Assembly (NCBI GenBank): GCA_910587225.1
Contig: CAJULT010000015.1
Location: 1 to 14,799 of the forward strand
DNA length: 14,799 nucleotides
DNA from: an uncultured Christensenellaceae bacterium
GTDB taxonomy: Bacteria; Bacillota; Clostridia; Christensenellales; UBA1242
Direction: 5' to 3'
Below, one piece after another: positions 7,736-13,822 of the stretch. The notes beneath the pieces are model-generated. The model was not told where the DNA came from and made no database searches. It saw only the letters and a program-made list of their open reading frames with translations. Numbering within the stretch: the stretch's first letter is position 1; each line of letters starts with the position of its first letter. The position numbers and the translations under genes were made by a program.

Positions 7736-7746
7736 GTCAATCTCCT

Positions 7747-8379
7747 TTATGCCTTCTTAGCTTCGCGGATTGTTACCACACTGCCCTTAGGGCCAGGTAC
7801 GCAACCTTTAACAAGCAAGATATTTCTGTCGGTGTCAACTCTAACAATTTCAAGGTTCTGCATAGTCACGCGCTCAACGCCGTAGTGACCAGGCATGTGT
7901 TTGTTTTTGAAAACTCTTGATGGAGTAGAGTTCGCACCCATAGAGCCGACTTCTCTATGAACAGGTCCAGTACCGTGAGTCATCTTTAATCTGTGTTGGT
8001 TCCATCTTTGGATAACGCCAGTAAAGCCGCGACCTCTGGTAGTGCCTGTAACGTCAACTTTGTCACCCTCAGCGAAGATATCGCATTTGATTTCTTGACC
8101 AAGTTGATATTCGTTAGCATTTTCAAGTCTAAGTTCTTTAACAAGTCTGAAAGTTTCAACGCCAGCCTTTTTGAAAGCTCCTGCACTTGGTTTGTTAACT
8201 CTTGATGCTTTTTGTTTTTCGAAAGCGACAACAACCGCTTTGTATCCGTCCTTTTCATCGCTCTTAACTTGAACGACTGGGCAAGGACCAGCAGCCACAA
8301 CTGTAACTGGGATGACAACCCCTTCTGGAGTGAAGACTTGTGTCATGCCAAGTTTCTTACCAACTATTGCTTTTTTCAT
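7747..8379 (-). CDS. rplC: 50S ribosomal protein L3
   Basis: L3 is an early assembly protein with a finger that reaches the peptidyl transferase centre. The 210-residue protein begins MKKAIVGKKLGMTQVFTPEG. Its finger region reads GTTRGRGFTGVIQRWNQHR followed by MTHGTGPVHREVGSMGANS, then RVFKNKHMPGHYG, all family hallmarks. The end (GPKGSVVTIREAKKA) is ordinary. It lies 11 bases after rpsJ with a GGAGG site. Confidence 0.97.
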   Translation of the reverse strand: MKKAIVGKKLGMTQVFTPEGVVIPVTVVAAGPCPVVQVKSDEKDGYKAVVVAFEKQKASRVNKPSAGAFKKAGVETFRLVKELRLENANEYQLGQEIKCDIFAEGDKVDVTGTTRGRGFTGVIQRWNQHRLKMTHGTGPVHREVGSMGANSTPSRVFKNKHMPGHYGVERVTMQNLEIVRVDTDRNILLVKGCVPGPKGSVVTIREAKKA

Positions 8380-8390
8380 TATCTTCCTCC

Positions 8391-8699
8391 TTACAGTTTG
8401 ATTTTTATATCAACACCTGCAGGAAGGTCAATTTTCATTAAAGCGTCAACTGCCTTTGTAGATGGTGAATAAATATCAATAAGTCTTTTGTGAGTTCTTG
8501 ACTCAAATTGTTCACGACTGTCTTTGTATTTGTGTGGTGAACGAATTACGGTAACCACTTCTCTATCAGTTGGAAGTGGGATTGGCCCAGAAACTTTTGC
8601 ACCGCTCTTCTCAGCAGTTTCAATGATTCGGCGGCAAGCCTCGTCAATGAGAGAGTGTTCAAAGGCCTTCAGTTTGATTCTGATTTTTTGTGTTGCCAT
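8391..8699 (-). CDS. rpsJ: 30S ribosomal protein S10
   Basis: S10 is a head protein of the small subunit and also acts as NusE in antitermination with NusB. The 102-residue protein starts at ATG 8699 (MATQKIRIKLKAFEHSLID) and has the signature SGPIPLPTDREVVTVIRSPHKYKDSREQFE, here named by its core PLPTDREVVTVIRSPH, plus the end LPAGVDIKIKL. The frame is open for 11 more codons, but those lie in the leader and an AGGAGG site precedes ATG 8699. This is the first gene of the operon. No rpsL, rpsG, fusA or tuf lies upstream. Confidence 0.98.
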   Translation of the reverse strand: MATQKIRIKLKAFEHSLIDEACRRIIETAEKSGAKVSGPIPLPTDREVVTVIRSPHKYKDSREQFESRTHKRLIDIYSPSTKAVDALMKIDLPAGVDIKIKL

Positions 8700-8918
8700 T
8701 AAATAAATACCTCCTGTAATAGCAAAAACCAACCCTAGTCACAGTCTTTTTGAAACCACGGTACACGCCCCCGTGCGTTTCTTGCTGTTAGACTTTAAAA
8801 AATGTGACCATTTTAGGTCGGCCGCCCGCAGTCCTTTTGCCGCAGACTTGTCCATACAAATTCTCTTTGGTTGCTGGTACACCAAAGTAACCTTGTACTT
8901 CAACCCAAATTTCACAGC
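8700..8918 (-). promoter_or_regulatory. Structured mRNA leader of the S10 operon
   Basis: About 218 bases separate the predicted transcript start (near 8918) from the S10 start codon. Two strong hairpins are visible. The first is CTTTGGT/ACCAAAG at 8865-8887. The second is a long irregular stem at 8737-8794: AGTC/GACT, ACAG/CTGT, an internal loop, GAAAC/GTTTC, one bulged G, then CACGG/CCGTG closing a nine-base loop. A shorter pairing CACG/CGTG competes within it. Autoregulation by a ribosomal protein is the known role of such leaders in other bacteria; which protein would bind here is not visible. Confidence 0.6.
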
Positions 8919-8924
8919 ATCCAT

Positions 8925-8953
8925 AGTTTACCAAATTCCCCTTTTCTTGTCAA
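8925..8953 (-). promoter_or_regulatory. Promoter of the S10-spc operon
   Basis: On the minus strand TTGACA (8948-8953) and TAAACT (8925-8930) are separated by exactly 17 bases, with a TG one base before the -10 box. It faces rpsJ and lies after the terminator of the upstream gene, so it should be the main promoter for at least 20 ribosomal protein genes. Confidence 0.85.
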
Positions 8954-9011
8954 GTATTTTTACAAAGAAAAATCAGGAAAATGCAAATATTTTTTAAAGC
9001 TCCTTCTCAAC

Positions 9012-9034
9012 AAAAAAAGGTGACTTTGTCACCT
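9012..9034 (-). terminator. Rho-independent terminator after the TraX-family gene
   Basis: On the minus strand a perfect 7-bp stem AGGTGAC/GTCACCT with loop AAA is followed by seven T. It starts directly after the stop codon of the 228-residue gene and separates it from the S10 promoter. Confidence 0.92.
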
Positions 9035-9721
9035 CTATAATAGCATTGATATTCCATAAAGCACAGCGAGATGCAATGGGTAGAATATGTAGAAAAAGTA
9101 TTTCATTTTAAGGCGCCCACGCTCACCGTTATAAAGTGCAAGCGGAATTAACGCCAAAAGGCTATACCATGCAATTTGCCACGGCGTAACAATGCTAAGT
9201 AGGATTAGCCCAACCGCCATAGCAAGCAGCTTTGGCCATTTGCCATGAACCATGTAAACAAGCACAGGAATTATCATACCCACAAAACCATAGTCAAACT
9301 CAAATCCACTACCCTTAACAATTTCAGGTAAAAAGATACTTAAAAATACACTTACGCCTAAAATCGCAGCAGGAATTAACCACCAAAAGCCTTCCTTTCT
9401 GCGCGCTAAATCTATTGAGAATATTAAAGCAATCGAAAATGAGAATGTTAAAAGAATATTAAAAAACCAATCACCACAGGCTATCACATATACAAGTTGA
9501 CATAAAACACCTAAAATAAAAATCTGCAAAAAGTATCTAAGCTTGTTTTTGGTATAAAAACACCCCTCTGCAATAAAGAAAGCAAAAATAGGAAAAGCCA
9601 GCCTGCCGATGATTCGGCAAACAATATTGTTGTCAAAAAGTATTAAGCCCATGTGATCTACAAGCATAACCGCACAAGCAAATATCTTTAAAAGGTTTCC
9701 ACTAAGCCCCAGTTTCTTCAT
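9035..9721 (-). CDS. TraX-family integral membrane protein
   Basis: The 228-residue, strongly hydrophobic protein has roughly seven to eight membrane segments. Its N-terminal half carries the TraX family pattern: LKIFACAVMLVDHMGLILF, then CRIIGRLAFPIFAFFIAEG and a following YTKNKLRYF. TraX was named for pilin N-acetylation in the F plasmid, but most family members are chromosomal in Bacillota and of unknown role, possibly acyltransferases. Nothing here suggests conjugation. The start is ATG 9721, preceded by GAAGGA; a TTG six codons earlier keeps the frame open but is less likely. It lies 67 bases after recO and ends in a terminator. Confidence 0.82.
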   Translation of the reverse strand: MKKLGLSGNLLKIFACAVMLVDHMGLILFDNNIVCRIIGRLAFPIFAFFIAEGCFYTKNKLRYFLQIFILGVLCQLVYVIACGDWFFNILLTFSFSIALIFSIDLARRKEGFWWLIPAAILGVSVFLSIFLPEIVKGSGFEFDYGFVGMIIPVLVYMVHGKWPKLLAMAVGLILLSIVTPWQIAWYSLLALIPLALYNGERGRLKMKYFFYIFYPLHLAVLYGISMLL

Positions 9722-9775
9722 CCTTTGTTTTTCCTTCAATTTTGTTAAAATAAAAATATTATCTAATTAAAACAC

Positions 9776-9788
9776 GCATCTAAGATGC
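9776..9788 (-). terminator. Possible weak terminator after recO
   Basis: Directly after the recO stop the minus strand reads GCATC TTA GATGC, a 5-bp stem with a 3-base loop, followed by GTGTTTTAATT. The stem is short and the T run interrupted, so it may only partly separate recO from the TraX-family gene. Confidence 0.4.
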
Positions 9789-10505
9789 TTATATTATTGT
9801 CACAAAACGAGTTCCAACCCGCCACTCGAAGTTCTTTTCAAGAATATGAAAGGCTTCCTCTGCTCCTCCACCGCCAAGGCTTACTGAGGCAAGTTTATCA
9901 AAGTCGGTATTTGCCAAAATCTTAAGGGCTGAATATGCCGCACCTGATACCGAAATGCAGGTGCTGTTTTTACAAGCAGTACAGATAAGTTCTCCCGTTT
10001 CCAAATTAAAATATCGCGCAGTGTCAAGCTTAGTCCCACAGCCGCTGCACTCACTTGTCACAAAATCGTAGCCAAGCGCCGAAAAAATTTCTATTAAAAA
10101 CTTATCTACTACATAATATTTTTTAACTTTATCATAACACAAAGTTTTCAACGCTTGAAGAAGTTTCATAAAGAGCGCAGGATCAGACTCTGGCGTGGAC
10201 ACCTTTGCAACAATATCTAAAATTGCACAACCTTCATAAAACTTGTCAATGTTTTTTGTAAGAGAATAAAAAGAGTCGATCACCTCAGCCGAAGTGACAA
10301 CATTAAACCCTTTTCCATTTTCAATTATGTATTCACCAAAGGTAAAGGGCTCTTTCGCGGCTCTAAGTTTTGCCCGCTCTCCCCGTACGCCTTTCATTTT
10401 AGCAAGCAGTTTCCCATTTTCTAAACTGAAAAGTGTGATAAGCTTGTCCTTTTCTAAGTGATCTTTGCTGCCTATTACCACGGCCTTAACTTTCGTGCCC
10501 GCCAT
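9789..10505 (-). CDS. recO: DNA repair protein RecO
   Basis: RecO anneals single strands and, with RecR, loads RecA onto SSB-coated DNA. The 238-residue protein has the expected layout: an N-terminal OB-fold (about residues 1-80, with VIGSKDHLEKDKLITLFS and KGVRGERAKLRAAKEPFTFG), a helical middle, and a C4 zinc site with cysteines at 153, 156, 175 and 178 (CSGC and CTAC). ATG 10505 has AAGGA upstream. The gene lies two bases after the stop of a 58-residue gene. In many Bacillota recO follows era; here that neighbour is absent. Confidence 0.93.
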   Translation of the reverse strand: MAGTKVKAVVIGSKDHLEKDKLITLFSLENGKLLAKMKGVRGERAKLRAAKEPFTFGEYIIENGKGFNVVTSAEVIDSFYSLTKNIDKFYEGCAILDIVAKVSTPESDPALFMKLLQALKTLCYDKVKKYYVVDKFLIEIFSALGYDFVTSECSGCGTKLDTARYFNLETGELICTACKNSTCISVSGAAYSALKILANTDFDKLASVSLGGGGAEEAFHILEKNFEWRVGTRFVTII

Positions 10506-10507
10506 AT

Positions 10508-10684
10508 CTATTCCTTTTCTATTCCATTTTTACGCTTTTGACTTTCATTAATAAGGGTTTTGTCCCAAACTCTCATACTTGCCACAAATTGTCTTGTTAC
10601 TTGGAGGTCACCACCACTCTCTTTCATAGCCTTAAAAAACACTGCTGCATCACTACGCTCAAACTTTGGATAATTATCTTTCAT
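10508..10684 (-). CDS. Small protein of unknown function, coupled to recO
   Basis: I do not recognise this 58-residue protein. It begins MKDNYPKFERSDAAVFFKAM, is soluble and highly charged, contains one Trp, and ends NGIEKE; it probably forms helices. It is supported as a gene by a strong AAGGAGGGAG site before ATG 10684, by a good promoter at 10709-10738, and by the tight 2-base gap to recO, whose binding site lies in its last codons. Some clostridia have a small gene (yqzL) before recO, but this sequence does not resemble it as far as I can tell. Confidence 0.8.
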   Translation of the reverse strand: MKDNYPKFERSDAAVFFKAMKESGGDLQVTRQFVASMRVWDKTLINESQKRKNGIEKE

Positions 10685-10708
10685 GGCTCCCTCCTTATTT
10701 ATATCTTA

Positions 10709-10738
10709 ATTATATACCATAACCCACTTTTTAAGCAA
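10709..10738 (-). promoter_or_regulatory. Promoter of the small gene-recO operon
   Basis: On the minus strand a perfect TATAAT (10709-10714) lies 18 bases after TTGCTT (10733-10738). The predicted start is about 18 bases before the start codon at 10684. Confidence 0.7.
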
Positions 10739-10780
10739 CTAAAATTGTTTTTAAAAGAAGAAAGATGCAATTTTATGTAC

Positions 10781-10797
10781 CTCGCCCGTCGGGCGAG
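10781..10797 (-). terminator. GC-rich hairpin after the 51-residue gene
   Basis: The 17-base sequence CTCGCCCGACGGGCGAG (minus strand) forms a perfect 7-bp stem with a 3-base loop. It begins two bases after the stop at 10800 in otherwise AT-rich DNA. No T run follows on either strand, so it may stabilise the 3' end or act as a weak terminator rather than a standard one. Confidence 0.45.
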
Positions 10798-10799
10798 TA

Positions 10800-10955
10800 T
10801 TAGTAAAGCTGATCAAGCGTCAACACAATCGGCGGATTTACTATGGTCGTTGTAGAAGGTGTCAACGCTCGAAGCAATAGGCTGCGACATGTAAAAATAG
10901 GACAAGGATAACTAGGTCCTGCGTTGCAGCCGTTAAAATTGAGATTGCATCTCAT
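10800..10955 (-). CDS. Small cysteine-containing protein of unknown function
   Basis: This 51-residue frame starts at ATG 10955 after a near-perfect AGGAGGT site spaced about six bases. It begins MRCNLNFNGCNAGPSYPCPI and has four cysteines, all in the first 23 residues (3, 10, 18, 23). A hydrophobic, Thr/Pro-rich half follows (TPSTTTIVNPPIVLTL). There is no signal peptide at the N terminus. Small cysteine-rich proteins of this kind occur in spore coats and among secreted peptides, but no family is recognised. The leader just upstream can fold (AGGAGAG/CTCTTCCT). Support comes from the binding site and the hairpin directly after the stop; no convincing promoter is seen. Confidence 0.55.
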   Translation of the reverse strand: MRCNLNFNGCNAGPSYPCPIFTCRSLLLRALTPSTTTIVNPPIVLTLDQLY

Positions 10956-11053
10956 AACTAACCTCCTAGGAAGAGATAAAACTCTCCTACACTCATCATA
11001 TTAAATCTTAACTCGACAGGTGCAAATTTTGCCAAAAAATGTTTTGAATTTGT

Positions 11054-11082
11054 TTGCCTTAAAAGTTAAAAAAAGTTACAAT
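11054..11082 (+). promoter_or_regulatory. Promoter of mscL
   Basis: TTGCCT (11054-11059) and TACAAT (11077-11082) are 17 bases apart. The predicted start falls almost at the ribosome binding site, giving a very short leader of about 12 bases before ATG 11100. Confidence 0.65.
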
Positions 11083-11099
11083 AACTTTGGAGGTTATTT

Positions 11100-11741
11100 A
11101 TGAAAAAGTTTTTTGCAGATTTTAAAAAGTTTATAAGTCGCGGCAATATACTTGATATGGCAGTCGGCGTTATCATCGGTGGTGCATTTTCGGCAATAGT
11201 AACCGCACTCACCAACGGTATACTTATGCCACTTATCAACGCATTGCTTGCAGTAATTAGCGGAGGCGAAGGCGGACTTGAGTCAGCGGTAACAATTTTA
11301 GTTCCGGGCAACGACCCATTGAACCCACTCACCAATGCCATTTATATTAACTGGGGCGCACTCATCTCAGCAATCCTTAACTTCCTAATCATTGCATTCA
11401 CGCTCTTCATTATTTTGAAAGTTGCAATGAAATCAAGTGAGATGTTCAGAAGTGCTACTGCCAAAGCTATGAAAGGACAACTTACTAAAGAAGAGAAGAA
11501 AGAACTCAAAGCTAAAGGAATTAGCCGTAAAGATAAAGCTGCCATCGTAGCGTATAGAGAAGAGAAAGCAAGACTTGCTGCCCAGGCAAAAGCGGAAGAA
11601 GAGGCAAAAGCAAAAGCTGCCGAAGAAGAGAAGTATCACAATTCAACCGAATATCTGCTTAAAGAAATCTTAGCCACACTTAAAGAAAAAGAAGAACCTA
11701 AGAAAGAACTTGCAAAAGCAGTAAAAAAAGCAACAAAGTAA
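11100..11741 (+). CDS. mscL: Large-conductance mechanosensitive channel MscL
   Basis: MscL opens under membrane tension to release solutes during osmotic downshock. The N-terminal amphipathic helix and first membrane segment are canonical: FKKFISRGNILDMAVGVIIG, then GAFSAIVTALTNGILMPLI. The second segment is ISAILNFLIIAFTLFIILKV. The family helix near the C terminus is also present (TEYLLKEILATLKEKE). The protein is 213 residues, against about 136 in E. coli. The extra length is a charged linker of about 65 residues between the second membrane segment and that helix, with likely coiled coil (KAEEEAKAKAAEEEK), plus a short basic tail. ATG 11100 has GGAGG six bases upstream. Confidence 0.95.
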   Translation: MKKFFADFKKFISRGNILDMAVGVIIGGAFSAIVTALTNGILMPLINALLAVISGGEGGLESAVTILVPGNDPLNPLTNAIYINWGALISAILNFLIIAFTLFIILKVAMKSSEMFRSATAKAMKGQLTKEEKKELKAKGISRKDKAAIVAYREEKARLAAQAKAEEEAKAKAAEEEKYHNSTEYLLKEILATLKEKEEPKKELAKAVKKATK

Positions 11742-11752
11742 ATAAATAAAAG

Positions 11753-11776
11753 CCGAGCCTACCCGCTCGGTTTTTT
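11753..11776 (+). terminator. Rho-independent terminator of mscL
   Basis: Stem CCGAGC/GCTCGG with a six-base loop is followed by six T, starting 12 bases after the mscL stop. Confidence 0.92.
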
Positions 11777-11781
11777 GATAC

Positions 11782-11804
11782 AAAAAAACCGCTCATAGCG
11801 GTTT
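11782..11804 (-). terminator. Terminator facing the mscL terminator
   Basis: On the minus strand AAACCGCT ATG AGCGGTTT is followed by a run of T. It can stop transcripts from the tRNA side before they enter mscL and lies just beyond the hairpin cluster after the tRNA. Confidence 0.8.
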
Positions 11805-11809
11805 CTATA

Positions 11810-11880
11810 GTGGAAGTTATATCAAGGAATGCGAGCTTGCTTGCAAGAGTGAGTGCGACGCCGATATATCTCCCACCAGT
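11810..11880 (-). repeat. Direct and inverted copies of the tRNA 3' end around a 39-base insert
   Basis: Positions 11810-11821 repeat 12 bases of the tRNA gene end (11950-11961) in the same orientation. Positions 11865-11880 are an inverted copy of 16 bases covering the tRNA 3' end, the CCA and two flanking bases, with 14 of 16 matching. Together they form a 14-bp imperfect inverted repeat around 11824-11862, which itself contains the small hairpin CTTGC/GCAAG. No coding frame is credible here. Confidence 0.75.
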
Positions 11881-11920
11881 CTGTTGCTTTTCGCAACAGT
11901 TGTTGTCATTTTGACAACAA
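11881..11920. repeat. Two perfect hairpins placed end to end
   Basis: CTGTTGC/GCAACAG with a five-base loop (11881-11899) is followed without a gap by TTGTTGTCA/TGACAACAA with a three-base loop (11900-11920). The next base starts the tRNA terminator. They lie between the tRNA terminator and the inverted copy of the tRNA end. Confidence 0.8.
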
Positions 11921-11945
11921 AAAATCACGGCAAAGCCGTGATTTT
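11919..11945 (-). terminator. Rho-independent terminator of the valine tRNA
   Basis: On the minus strand AAAATCACGGC TTT GCCGTGATTTT forms an 11-bp stem followed by T, starting two bases after the encoded CCA. Confidence 0.9.
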
Positions 11946-11947
11946 AC

Positions 11948-12023
11948 TGGTGGAAGTTATAGGGCTCGAACCTATGACCCTCTGCTTGTAAGGCAGATGC
12001 TCTCCCAGCTGAGCTAAACTTCC
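11948..12023 (-). tRNA. tRNA-Val (anticodon TAC)
   Basis: The 76-base gene folds as a complete cloverleaf: acceptor GGAAGTT/AACTTCC, D arm starting GCTC and closed by GAGC, anticodon stem TCTGC/GCAGA around loop CTTACAA (anticodon TAC, reading GTA), T arm ATAGG/CCTAT with loop TTCGAGC, discriminator A and an encoded CCA. It has its own promoter and terminator and so is a single-gene unit. Confidence 0.97.
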
Positions 12024-12044
12024 ATTTGCAATGATTGCTCTTTT

Positions 12045-12073
12045 AATATACCAAAAAAATTACGTTATGTCAA
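12045..12073 (-). promoter_or_regulatory. Promoter of tRNA-Val
   Basis: TTGACA (12068-12073) and TATATT (12045-12050) on the minus strand are 17 bases apart with a TG before the -10 box. The start would lie about 15 bases before the mature tRNA. Confidence 0.88.
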
Positions 12074-12108
12074 CGAAAAATTGAAAGTTTTTTAAAATTT
12101 TTTAAAAC

Positions 12109-12138
12109 AAAAAAACGACTAGAAACTAGTCGTTTTTT
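12109..12138 (-). terminator. Terminator of the InlB-repeat protein gene
   Basis: A 12-bp stem AAAAACGACTAG/CTAGTCGTTTTT with loop AAA lies just after the stop codon at 12144. T runs on both strands make it usable in both directions. Confidence 0.9.
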
Positions 12139-12143
12139 ATTAT

Positions 12144-13634
12144 TTAAAATATGAATTTAATAACGATTGTAGAATCTGTAGTTTTAAGACTATCTTTATC
12201 CTCTCCAGCCACTTCAATAAGTCCTTCAAATGAAAGTTCAGTATCAAGAACTCTAGGTACCTTTGCGCCGTCCACATAGATTTCAATATCTTTCAAAGAT
12301 ACAGAAGTTTTTGTGTCGCCATTTTTTACATAGAAGTTATCATATTTTCCAAGCAAAACATCTTTTACAAGATTAACAAGGTTATTTCCGTCAACATCGT
12401 TAAATTTTAAGTTAACTTGTCCTTGGTTGCTAATGCATACTTCGCCATCAGCGGTATTTGTATAAACCTTTTCGTTAGTGTCTTCTTGAGCAGCACCAAC
12501 ATTGAAATACATATCAGCATATTCGCAAGTCCAAACTGCAGTAGCTTCGGTAAGTCCCTCAGAAACAACTAAGTCACCAAGAGAGTCGCCATTCACATTA
12601 TCCAAATAATCATTTCCTGATTGAGTAAATACAGCATCCCCTACCTTAAAACCAACAAAGGTGTAATATTTGCGTTCTACAAGGTAAGCACCAAACCCGT
12701 CTTTTACATTGTAAGTAAGTGGAGTTTTATCAGCATAGTTTTCAGCTGTAATAATGTCAATGGTATATTCGTGTGCCTTCTCAACGATAGTTAAAACAAG
12801 GTTTGATGTTACAAATTTATCTCCTTGCAAATCAGCAAGTACAACTGGGTGTCCCTCTGCATCATTCCAGCCGACAAAGTCATAACCAAATGATAAAGCT
12901 GCTTTAACTTTCTCGTCTTCTCCAGTCAAGAAAGAGGTAAGTGCGTTGAATTCATCTTTGGTGTAATTGATGTGTGTAATTTCATTACCCATTACATCTT
13001 TGTAAGTTACAACTTTCTTATCAGCCCAAATTGCAAACAAACGAATCTCACTTCCAAGTGGCTCTGCAAAGTTTGCAACAGTGTAGACTTTTTTACCAGC
13101 TTCAATGTGTTGTTCATAAGTTGCGTTTTGTCCTAAATAGTCATCCTCAGTAACCCAACCAATAATGTACTTGGTATTAAGGTTGTTAGTTTTTGTTCTG
13201 AGTGCAGTTCCCGGATAAACATCTACTTTTTCATCTGTTGGGTCGCCCTCACCAGTATATTCAGTATAGATAACTTTGTATGATTGAGCAGTAACAGATG
13301 CAGTGAGTTTCATACTCTTATCAACTTTAACTGTGTAAGTTGCATCACTGCTGAGAAGGTTTGCCTCAACCACTTCTCCATTATACCAGCCATTAAAAGT
13401 ATACTGTCCTTCAAATGAAAGTTTAACTTCGCTGCCAGCAGCAACTTTTAATGAAGTAGCCTCTTTATCATTCATAGTGATTTTATAGCTGTTGCTAGCA
13501 AGAGCAGTTTCAACAGCAACACTAATTTCGCAAGCAGAGAAAGAGCTTGCACAAATAGCAGTAGCGCAAATTGCAAGAGGCAAAACAATGCAAAGAGCGC
13601 AAATAGATAATATTTTAATTAAGTGTTTAGACAT
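12144..13634 (-). CDS. Exported protein with InlB-type (Listeria-Bacteroides) repeats
   Basis: The 496-residue protein starts at ATG 13634 (MSKHLIKILSICALCIVLPL) after AGGAGGG; a longer frame upstream runs into the promoter and is excluded. Residues 5-33 form a hydrophobic signal sequence. The following FSAC at 32-35 is close to a lipobox but not canonical. Four aromatic-glycine repeat motifs of the InlB B-repeat type are seen: FNGWY near 80, YIIGW near 156, YDFVGW near 251 and YTFVGF near 324. Such beta-rich domains are common in surface proteins of gut Firmicutes and are used for adhesion or as spacers. No LPXTG motif or C-terminal anchor is present, so it is either a lipoprotein or secreted. 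The ligand is unknown. Confidence 0.8.
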   Translation of the reverse strand: MSKHLIKILSICALCIVLPLAICATAICASSFSACEISVAVETALASNSYKITMNDKEATSLKVAAGSEVKLSFEGQYTFNGWYNGEVVEANLLSSDATYTVKVDKSMKLTASVTAQSYKVIYTEYTGEGDPTDEKVDVYPGTALRTKTNNLNTKYIIGWVTEDDYLGQNATYEQHIEAGKKVYTVANFAEPLGSEIRLFAIWADKKVVTYKDVMGNEITHINYTKDEFNALTSFLTGEDEKVKAALSFGYDFVGWNDAEGHPVVLADLQGDKFVTSNLVLTIVEKAHEYTIDIITAENYADKTPLTYNVKDGFGAYLVERKYYTFVGFKVGDAVFTQSGNDYLDNVNGDSLGDLVVSEGLTEATAVWTCEYADMYFNVGAAQEDTNEKVYTNTADGEVCISNQGQVNLKFNDVDGNNLVNLVKDVLLGKYDNFYVKNGDTKTSVSLKDIEIYVDGAKVPRVLDTELSFEGLIEVAGEDKDSLKTTDSTIVIKFIF

Positions 13635-13656
13635 AGTCCCTCCTATAATTACCAGT

Positions 13657-13685
13657 ATTATAACACATTCAAAATAAAAATTCAA
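13657..13685 (-). promoter_or_regulatory. Promoter of the InlB-repeat protein gene
   Basis: TTGAAT (13680-13685) and a perfect TATAAT (13657-13662) on the minus strand are 17 bases apart, with a TG one base before the -10 box. Expression is probably strong and independent of the neighbours. Confidence 0.85.
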
Positions 13686-13761
13686 TACCTAAAATGTAAA
13701 AATATGAATTTTTTTAGGGGTATTTAATACTATGCTCCCCCATTTCCTCTACTTATATATG

Positions 13762-13786
13762 AAAAAAGAGTAGACTTTTCTACTCT
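13762..13786 (-). terminator. Terminator on the minus strand between the regulator and the surface protein gene
   Basis: Minus strand AGAGTAGA AAAG TCTACTCT is followed by six T. No minus-strand gene ends here, so it probably stops read-through from the rRNA operon before the next gene. Confidence 0.75.
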
Positions 13787-13822
13787 CCAATGCCTAAAAG
13801 GTAGTGTATTAAAAATTTTTTC

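Noticed and set aside
8739..8924. A 61-residue open frame in the S10 leader whose end (KKRTGACTVVSKRL) faintly resembles part of S12
   Set aside because: Its ATG directly abuts the -10 box, upstream of the predicted transcript start, with no ribosome binding site. The region is better explained as structured leader RNA, and the resemblance is too short to trust.
9035..9721. TraX as evidence for a conjugative element
   Set aside because: Chromosomal TraX-family genes are common in Bacillota, and no transfer, relaxase or integrase genes are nearby.
10781..10797. A REP-type repeat or phase-variable inversion site
   Set aside because: Only one copy occurs in the window and its place two bases after a stop codon fits a 3'-end hairpin better.
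10538..10855. A 105-residue plus-strand open frame
   Set aside because: It is the complement of the small gene before recO and its promoter region, and has no ribosome binding site.
11698..11928. A 76-residue open frame on the minus strand with a hydrophobic end
   Set aside because: It runs through two hairpins, the tRNA-end copies, two terminators and into the mscL 3' end, and has no ribosome binding site.
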